A stretch of DNA of 64,000 bases. Origin: Paractinoplanes tereljensis (GTDB lineage Bacteria; Actinomycetota; Actinomycetes; Mycobacteriales; Micromonosporaceae). The notes beneath the pieces were generated by a model. The model worked only from the letters and a program-made list of their open reading frames with translations, ran no database searches and was not told where the DNA came from. Location of the stretch: positions 205,192 to 269,191 of the forward strand of contig NZ_BOMY01000001.1 in assembly GCF_016862435.1 (NCBI RefSeq), read 5' to 3'. Below are positions 58,898 to 64,000 of the stretch, piece by piece (position 1 is the first letter of the stretch; each line of letters begins with the position of its first letter). The position numbers and the translations under genes are program-made.

Positions 58898-60082
58898 GTG
58901 TTGCGACGCGCCCTGACCGTTCTGACCATTTTCGCCGTGGTGGTGACCCCGGCCGCGCCCGCTGCGGCCGGCCCCGACACCTACGGCCGACTCCTGCAAC
59001 AGCAGCTCGACGCGGTGCACGCGGCCGGCATGCCGGGCGTGTTCGCCGAGGTGCGGGACGGCCGCCGCACCTGGACGCCGGCCGCCGGCGTAGCCGATGT
59101 CGCCACCGGCTCGCCGGTCCTCGACGGCATGCGGCACCGGGTGGGCAGCATCACCAAGACCTTCGTGGCCACCACCGTGCTGCAGCTGGTGAACGAGCGC
59201 CGGGTGTCGTTGGACGCCCCGATCGGCCGCTATCTACCCCGCGGCCTGGTGCCATCCGATTTGTCCAGTCAGGTGACGGTGCGGATGCTGCTGCAGCACA
59301 CCAGCGGCATCGGCAACTACACCAACGAGCTCATCAAGACCGAAGAAGACATCATCACGATGGGCCAGACGATCTACCAACCCGAACAATTGGTACGCCT
59401 CGGCCTCCAGGCCGGCGCCACCAACGCACCGGGAGCGACCTGGTCGTACTCCAACACCAACTACATCCTGGCCGGACTGATCATCGAGCGGGTCACCGGA
59501 AACCGCTACGAGTCCGAGGTGAGCCGGCGGATCCTGCGACCGCTCGGCCTCCGCGACACCTACTTCGAGGGGGCCGACCCGAAGATCCGCGGACCGCACA
59601 TGCACGCGTACGTCCCATGGATCGACGGCACCCTGAAGGACTTCACCGTCTACAACATGACCTGGGGCTGGGCGGCCGGCGAGATCGTGTCGACCGCGCA
59701 CGACCTGGACGTCTTCTACCGGGCGCTGCTGTCCGGGCGGCTGCTCAAGCCGGCGCTGCTGGCCGAGATGGAGAACACCGTGCCGCAGTTCCCGGAGGAG
59801 CCGGCGGCCGGCGGTTACGGGCTCGGCCTCTACTGGGTCGACCTGCCGTGCGGGCGGTTCTGGGGACACGACGGCGGGACGATCGGCCACCAGACGATCT
59901 CCTGGCACAGCCCGGACGGGCAGCGCCAGGTCTCGTACGCGCACAGCATGGCGTTCTACGTCAATCCCGCGATCGACGAGGCCATCGCCAACTTCCTGCT
60001 CACCGCGCTCTGCGGAGGGTCGTCGCAGCAGCTCAAGGCGGCCGCGACGACCATGCCGCGAACTATTGAGGCTCTCCACTGA
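58898..60082 (+). CDS. secreted serine hydrolase (class C beta-lactamase fold)
   Basis: 394 residues with a signal peptide (LTVLTIFAVVVTPAAPAAAG) from GTG 58898, which has GGGAGG five bases upstream. Active-site motifs are S84-x-x-K (GSITKTF), YSN (WSYSNTNY) and HDG (GHDGGTIG). The family includes D-alanyl-D-alanine carboxypeptidases, esterases and beta-lactamases, so the substrate is open; a cell-wall peptidase or esterase is most likely. Its 3' end overlaps hisS by 20 bases, convergently. Confidence 0.88.
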   Translation: MLRRALTVLTIFAVVVTPAAPAAAGPDTYGRLLQQQLDAVHAAGMPGVFAEVRDGRRTWTPAAGVADVATGSPVLDGMRHRVGSITKTFVATTVLQLVNERRVSLDAPIGRYLPRGLVPSDLSSQVTVRMLLQHTSGIGNYTNELIKTEEDIITMGQTIYQPEQLVRLGLQAGATNAPGATWSYSNTNYILAGLIIERVTGNRYESEVSRRILRPLGLRDTYFEGADPKIRGPHMHAYVPWIDGTLKDFTVYNMTWGWAAGEIVSTAHDLDVFYRALLSGRLLKPALLAEMENTVPQFPEEPAAGGYGLGLYWVDLPCGRFWGHDGGTIGHQTISWHSPDGQRQVSYAHSMAFYVNPAIDEAIANFLLTALCGGSSQQLKAAATTMPRTIEALH

Positions 60083-61379
60083 CCGACGGGTGCAGGTCGG
60101 CGTCCGGCGGCTGCCACGCGGTGACGTCGGCGTCGACCTGCTCCCCCGAGCGGATGTCCTTCACCGTGTCCGGCTCACCCGGGAACCACACGTAGGGAAT
60201 GCCGCGCCGGTCGGCGTACTGAATCTGCTTGCCGAATTTCGCCGCGGCCGGCGCCACCTCGGTGGGAATGCCGCGGCGGCGCAGCGCGCCGGCGATCCGG
60301 TCGCAAGCGGCCCGCTGGTCCTCGTGCGGCAAAGCGACGAGTACGCAGGTGGGCACCGACCGGGACACCGTCAGCGCCTGCTTGCCGAACAGCACACCGA
60401 GCATCCGGGACACCCCGATGGAGATGCCGACGCCCGGGAAGCGCTCCTTACCGGAGGACGCCAGGTTGTCGTAGCGGCCGCCCGAGCAGACCGACCCGAA
60501 CCGCTCGTAACCGCGCAGCTGGGTCTCGTAGACCGTGCCGGTGTAGTAGTCGAGACCGCGAGCGATCTTCAGATCCGCGGCGACCAGGCCGGGAGCGTGC
60601 TCCCGGGCCGTCTCGACCACCCGGACCAGCTCGTCGAGCCCCTCGTCGAGCAGCGGGTCGCTGACCCCCAACTTGCGGACCGCGTCCACGAAGGAGCCGT
60701 CCTCGGCCGAGATGGCGGCCAGCTCAAGGCAGGCCGCGGCCTGTGCGTCGGTCGCGCCGGCCGTCTCGACCAGCAACGCCGCGACCTTTTCGGGCCCGAT
60801 CTTGTCGAGCTTGTCGACCGTCCGCAGCACCTGATCGGTGTCGGTGAGGCCAAGCCCGCGGTAGAAGCCCTCGCACACCTTGCGGTTGTTGACCAGGATG
60901 CGGGCCCGCGGGATCGGCAGGCCGCCCAGCGCGTCGCCGATGACCAGCGGCATCTCGGTGTCGTAGTGGAACGGCAGCGAGTCGCGGTTGACCACGTCGA
61001 TGTCGGCCTGCAGGAACTCGCGGTAGCGGCCCTCCTGCGGTCGCTCCCCCCGCCACACCTTCTGAATCTGGTAGCGGCGGAACGGGAACTGCAGCTTGCC
61101 CGCATTTTCCACGACGAAGCGTGCGAACGGGACGGTCAGGTCGAAGTGCAGGCCGAGCTGATCGTCGTCCTTCGCGTCCGCCTCGGCCTGCAGGCGGTGC
61201 AGCAGGTAGACCTCCTTCGAGGTCTCCCCCTTGCTGAGCAGGGTCTCGAGCGGCTCGACCGAGCGAGTCTCGAGCGGGGCAAAACCATAGAGCTCGAACG
61301 TCGACCGGATGCGGTCGATCACCCGCTGCTCGATGATGCGCTGGGCGGGCAGCCATTCGGGAAAGCCGGAGATAGGCAC
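60063..61379 (-). CDS. hisS: histidine--tRNA ligase
   Basis: 438 residues, normal for a bacterial HisRS. Motif 2 region (WRGERPQEGRYREFLQADIDV), the histidine-binding HisA motif (LDYYTGTVYE) and GGRYDNLAS are present, as is the C-terminal anticodon-binding domain (VLVALPHEDQRAACD). GTG 61379 has AGGAG eight bases upstream; the open frame upstream is not HisRS. It is twelve bases after the MBL gene stop, in the order (MBL, hisS) usual in actinomycetes, away from the cyclophilins. Confidence 0.97.
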   Translation of the reverse strand: MPISGFPEWLPAQRIIEQRVIDRIRSTFELYGFAPLETRSVEPLETLLSKGETSKEVYLLHRLQAEADAKDDDQLGLHFDLTVPFARFVVENAGKLQFPFRRYQIQKVWRGERPQEGRYREFLQADIDVVNRDSLPFHYDTEMPLVIGDALGGLPIPRARILVNNRKVCEGFYRGLGLTDTDQVLRTVDKLDKIGPEKVAALLVETAGATDAQAAACLELAAISAEDGSFVDAVRKLGVSDPLLDEGLDELVRVVETAREHAPGLVAADLKIARGLDYYTGTVYETQLRGYERFGSVCSGGRYDNLASSGKERFPGVGISIGVSRMLGVLFGKQALTVSRSVPTCVLVALPHEDQRAACDRIAGALRRRGIPTEVAPAAAKFGKQIQYADRRGIPYVWFPGEPDTVKDIRSGEQVDADVTAWQPPDADLHPSVSGEPQ

Positions 61380-61390
61380 TGACGTTGCTC

Positions 61391-62074
61391 CTAGAGTCCG
61401 CGGCCGGGCGCTGCGGTCAACTCCCGTAGGTACGGGTTGGTGGCGCGCTCGCGGCCGATGGTGGTGGCTGGTCCGTGGCCGGGCAGGACGACGGTCTCGT
61501 CGGCCAGCGGCAGGATCTTGTCCCGCAGGCTGGTCATCATCGTGTCCGTACTGCCGCCCGGCAGATCGGTGCGTCCGATGGATCCCGCGAAGAGAACGTC
61601 GCCCGACAAACACAGCGGAGCGTCATCTCCCGGCAGGCGGAACAGCACCGACCCGCCGGTATGGCCGGGCGCGTGATCGACGGTCACCTCTATGCCGGCG
61701 ATGTTCAGCACCCCGCCGTCGGTCAGCTCGGCGACGTCGTCGGGCTCGGTGTAGGGCAGCCGGCCACCGAACAACTGGTTCAGGTCCATGCTCAAGCCCT
61801 TGGATGGATCGGCCAGCATCTCCAGGTCGGCCGGGTGCACATAGGCCGTGATGCCGCGCGCCCCGCAGACCGGCGCGACCGAGAACGTGTGGTCGAGGTG
61901 CCCGTGCGTGAGCAGCACCGCAGCCGGCTGCAGACGGTGCTGCGCGAGCACCTCGTCGAGCCGGTCGAGCACGCCGATGCCGGGGTCGACGATCAGGCAC
62001 TGCTCACCCGGACCCACAGCCACCACATAGCAATTGGTGCCGAAGGCCTGTGCCTCAACGCCGGTGACGAGCAC
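61391..62074 (-). CDS. MBL-fold (glyoxalase-II-like) metallohydrolase
   Basis: 227 residues. The metal-binding motif THGHLDH, with later His/Asp in DHAPGHTGGS, LSGDVLF and VLPGHGP, follows the metallo-beta-lactamase order, and SIGRTDLPGGS is typical of glyoxalase-II-type enzymes. It probably hydrolyses a thioester such as S-lactoyl-mycothiol/glutathione-like compounds. GTG 62074 has GAGAGG eight bases upstream. It starts the hisS transcript, diverging from the cyclophilins across a 131-bp gap. Confidence 0.9.
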   Translation of the reverse strand: MLVTGVEAQAFGTNCYVVAVGPGEQCLIVDPGIGVLDRLDEVLAQHRLQPAAVLLTHGHLDHTFSVAPVCGARGITAYVHPADLEMLADPSKGLSMDLNQLFGGRLPYTEPDDVAELTDGGVLNIAGIEVTVDHAPGHTGGSVLFRLPGDDAPLCLSGDVLFAGSIGRTDLPGGSTDTMMTSLRDKILPLADETVVLPGHGPATTIGRERATNPYLRELTAAPGRGL

Positions 62075-62205
62075 GCCACGACCTCTCTGCCGATCTGGAG
62101 CAAATCGTAACGAGCCTAGCCGGGCGGGGGCACACCACTTTCCCAGGAGGTACCCGTACACTCTTGCGGGCGTGTGACTAGGAACATGAGGAAGGGCAAC
62201 GTTCG

Positions 62206-63066
62206 GTGACTTCCAGTAAGGACCGGCAGCGCAAGCTGGCACGGGCCAAGCACGATCGGCAGTTGGCTCGGCGCGTCGCCAAGGAGCGGCGCAGGCGACG
62301 CATCTATGCCGGCGTCGGCTCGGGTGTCGCGGTCCTCCTGATCGTCGCGGGCATCGCCTGGATCGGCGGCGCGTTCGACTCCGACGACAAAGCGGACACG
62401 GCCGCGCAGGACGTGTGCGCCTGGACGCCGCAGAGCGCGACGACGAACACCAACCTCAAGGAAGTCGGTACTCCGCCCACCACGGACATCCCGACCCTCG
62501 GCACCGACACGATGACCATCAACACCGACCAGGGCGACCCCATCGTCGTCGCGCTGGATCAGGAGAAGGCGCCGTGCGGCACCGAGGACCTCCGGTACCT
62601 CGCGAGCAAGAACTTCTACGACAACACCACGTGCCACGAGATCACGACGTACGGCGCGATTCGCTGCGGCGACCCCAGTGGCACCGGACTGGGCGGCCCG
62701 ACCTACAGCGTCTACAGCGAGAACACCCCGGCACAGCCCGACCCGTCGCCGAGCACCGGCACCGCGGCGTCGACCACCCCGCTCTACCCGAAGGGTACGG
62801 TCGCCCTGCTCGGCAACCCGCCCGGCACCAACGGCAGCCAGTTCCTGATCTTCTTCAAGGACTACTCGCCGGCGTCTCCGGAGTACTCGATCGTCGGCAC
62901 GGTGTCCGCGGGCATCGACACCGTCACCACGATCGGCAAGATCCCCACCGTCGATGACTCCGCCGGCGACAAGATCAAGCCCAAAACGAAGATCACGATC
63001 AAGAGTCTCACCGTTGGTGATGCCGCCACTGCCTCCGCGGCGCCGTCGGCGAGCGCACAGTCTTAA
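62206..63066 (+). CDS. membrane-anchored cyclophilin, probably catalytically degenerate
   Basis: 286 residues: a basic cytoplasmic N-terminus (KDRQRKLARAKHDRQLARRV), one membrane helix (YAGVGSGVAVLLIVAGIAWI) and an extracytoplasmic cyclophilin domain. Four Cys (DVCAW, APCGT, TTCHE, RCGDP) are spaced as in other actinomycete secreted cyclophilins and may form disulfides. The catalytic Arg of the usual FHR-x-I motif is Glu (CHEITTYG) and the FMxQGGD segment is AIRCGDP, so proline isomerisation is doubtful; it may be a chaperone. The GTNGSQFLIFF element is kept. GTG 62206. Confidence 0.88.
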   Translation: MTSSKDRQRKLARAKHDRQLARRVAKERRRRRIYAGVGSGVAVLLIVAGIAWIGGAFDSDDKADTAAQDVCAWTPQSATTNTNLKEVGTPPTTDIPTLGTDTMTINTDQGDPIVVALDQEKAPCGTEDLRYLASKNFYDNTTCHEITTYGAIRCGDPSGTGLGGPTYSVYSENTPAQPDPSPSTGTAASTTPLYPKGTVALLGNPPGTNGSQFLIFFKDYSPASPEYSIVGTVSAGIDTVTTIGKIPTVDDSAGDKIKPKTKITIKSLTVGDAATASAAPSASAQS

Positions 63067-63099
63067 GTCCCCCAGGCCGAACACAGCAGGAGGAACACC

Positions 63100-63927
63100 G
63101 TGTCGTCGATCAAGGACCGGCAGCGCGCGGCGGCGCGGGCCCGGCTCGAGAAGGAGATGCAGGAACGCTCTGCAGCCGCTCGCAAGCGCCGGCAAAAGCA
63201 GGCGATCATCGGTACGGCGCTCGCCGTCGTGGTCATCGCCGGCGCGGCGGTCTGGATCGTCACCGCGCTCAAGGACGACAAAAAGCCCGCGAGTACGGCA
63301 AGCAGCGCCGTACCGGCCGGCTCGGTCGCCTGCACGTGGACGCCGGACACCGGCGGCGGCAAGGTCAAGGACGTCGGCACCCCGCCGACCACCGCGCCCA
63401 ACACCGGCACCGCGACCCTGACCATGGACACCAACCTCGGCAAGATCGTTGCCACGCTGGACAAGTCCAAGGTCCCGTGCACCACCGCCAGCTTCACCTA
63501 CCTGGCCAGCAAGAAGTTCTGGGACAACACCAAGTGCCACCGGCTCGTGAACGAAGCCAGCTTCAAGGTGCTGCAGTGTGGGGATCCGTTCGCTACCGGT
63601 AAGGGGTACCGGGACACTGACGGTCAAGGCGGGCCTAGCTACACCATGGCTGAGGAGAACCTGCCTACTGACACCAACAAGCCGTATCCGGCTGGGTCGA
63701 TCGCTATGGCTAACACGGGCCAGGCTGGTAGCACTGGGTCTCAGTTCTTCATTTGCTCTGAGGACACTCAGCTGCCGGCTAGCTACACGCTGCTCGGCAC
63801 GATCACTTCTGGCCTCGACTTCGTTAAGGACGTGGTCAAGGCCGGGGATGACGGTGCCTTTGCCTCCTCTGCCGGTGGTGGGCACCCCAAGAAGGAGCTC
63901 GACATTAAAGCTCTGACTATGTCCTGA
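63100..63927 (+). CDS. membrane-anchored cyclophilin (peptidyl-prolyl isomerase)
   Basis: 275 residues with the same plan as its neighbour (basic N-terminus, helix QAIIGTALAVVVIAGAAVWIV, Cys-rich cyclophilin domain) but with the catalytic pieces kept: CHRLVNEASFKVLQCGDP (the Arg after His, and Gln), GSTGSQFFICSED and GTITSGLDFV. It is likely an active prolyl isomerase of the cell surface. AGGAGG lies six bases before GTG 63100. From about 63570 on, codon use changes from almost all GC-ending to many T-ending codons (GCT, ACT, TCT, GGT), which upstream codons do not show. Confidence 0.93.
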   Translation: MSSIKDRQRAAARARLEKEMQERSAAARKRRQKQAIIGTALAVVVIAGAAVWIVTALKDDKKPASTASSAVPAGSVACTWTPDTGGGKVKDVGTPPTTAPNTGTATLTMDTNLGKIVATLDKSKVPCTTASFTYLASKKFWDNTKCHRLVNEASFKVLQCGDPFATGKGYRDTDGQGGPSYTMAEENLPTDTNKPYPAGSIAMANTGQAGSTGSQFFICSEDTQLPASYTLLGTITSGLDFVKDVVKAGDDGAFASSAGGGHPKKELDIKALTMS

Positions 63928-63940
63928 GTTTTTGCTTTGT

Positions 63941-63973
63941 AAGGGCGGGGCCTCTTTGGGCTCCGCCCTTTTG
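63941..63973 (+). terminator. intrinsic terminator after the cyclophilins
   Basis: AAGGGCGGGGCC (63941-63952) pairs with GGGCTCCGCCCTT (63958-63970), a long GC stem with one mismatch or bulge, followed by TTTTGCTTGC. It lies 13 bases after the last stop codon and ends the two-gene cyclophilin transcript. Confidence 0.85.
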
Positions 63974-64000
63974 CTTGCTCTGGGACGGTTTTGGGCCGGG

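Noticed and set aside
1..64000. tRNA, rRNA, CRISPR arrays, insertion sequences
   Set aside because: No cloverleaf ends, rRNA segments, regular spaced repeats or transposase motifs were seen by reading; a tRNAscan or IS search would be decisive.

Overview
This is about 64 kb of chromosome from a high-GC actinomycete. Nearly all codons end in G or C, many starts are GTG or TTG, and ATGA or GTGA stop-start overlaps are common. The best fit is Micromonosporaceae, Actinoplanes-like: the order hisS / MBL hydrolase / membrane-anchored peptidyl-prolyl isomerases is typical of actinomycetes, and the FliA/WhiG-type sigma factor and cyanophycin genes would suit that family. The genus is inference; there is no rRNA, tRNA, CRISPR array, transposase or prophage in the window.

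Layout. 1-5.5 kb: small membrane proteins, an SDR, aspS, a membrane protein and a two-headed Lrp regulator. 5.5-8.3 kb: a minus-strand operon of a 57-aa protein, a GT4 glycosyltransferase, an alpha/alpha-barrel protein and a RidA protein. 8.5-16.7 kb: a damaged CHASE-GGDEF gene, a secreted phytase-like protein, a DHA2 exporter, a ComB-like protein, a D-serine-deaminase-like enzyme, a hemerythrin and a frameshifted quinone oxidoreductase facing its TetR regulator. 16.7-23.1 kb: an envelope/signalling block (LuxR-type response regulator, copper type II monooxygenase-like lipoprotein, MMPL transporter, OmpR/histidine-kinase pair). The LuxR and MMPL genes carry near-identical 31-bp upstream elements at the same distance from the start codon.

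23.1-36.4 kb is a catabolic region: Nudix, a GH20 hexosaminidase divergent from a regulator-amidohydrolase-RidA operon, an HSL esterase, then a YesU/YesL/LplABC/YetA-like locus (DUF1961, DUF624, lipoprotein, two permeases, large PcRGLX/YetA-like protein) behind a promoter with a LacI-type operator. This suggests uptake and degradation of a pectin-like or related oligosaccharide; the locus encodes neither an ABC ATPase nor a LacI regulator. 36.4-40.4 kb: a TetR/MFS pair whose 24-bp palindromic operator contains the MFS start codon, then an arylamine N-acetyltransferase between two decayed copies of a Rpn/PD-(D/E)XK-type gene.

40.4-54 kb: a membrane protein; a complete urease operon ureABCFGD with a GlnR-like box; a FliA/WhiG-type sigma factor; a Ser/Thr kinase with an extracytoplasmic CBM2-like domain and Thr/Pro-rich tail; and cyanophycin synthetase with cyanophycinase. 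Urease and the cyanophycin pair together point to nitrogen scavenging and storage. 54-64 kb: an MFS exporter fused to a C-terminal alpha/beta domain with an HxlR regulator, a thioesterase, a secreted protein, an acyl-ACP desaturase, a serine hydrolase, hisS, an MBL hydrolase and two tandem membrane-anchored cyclophilins, the first lacking catalytic residues and the second showing an abrupt codon-usage change.
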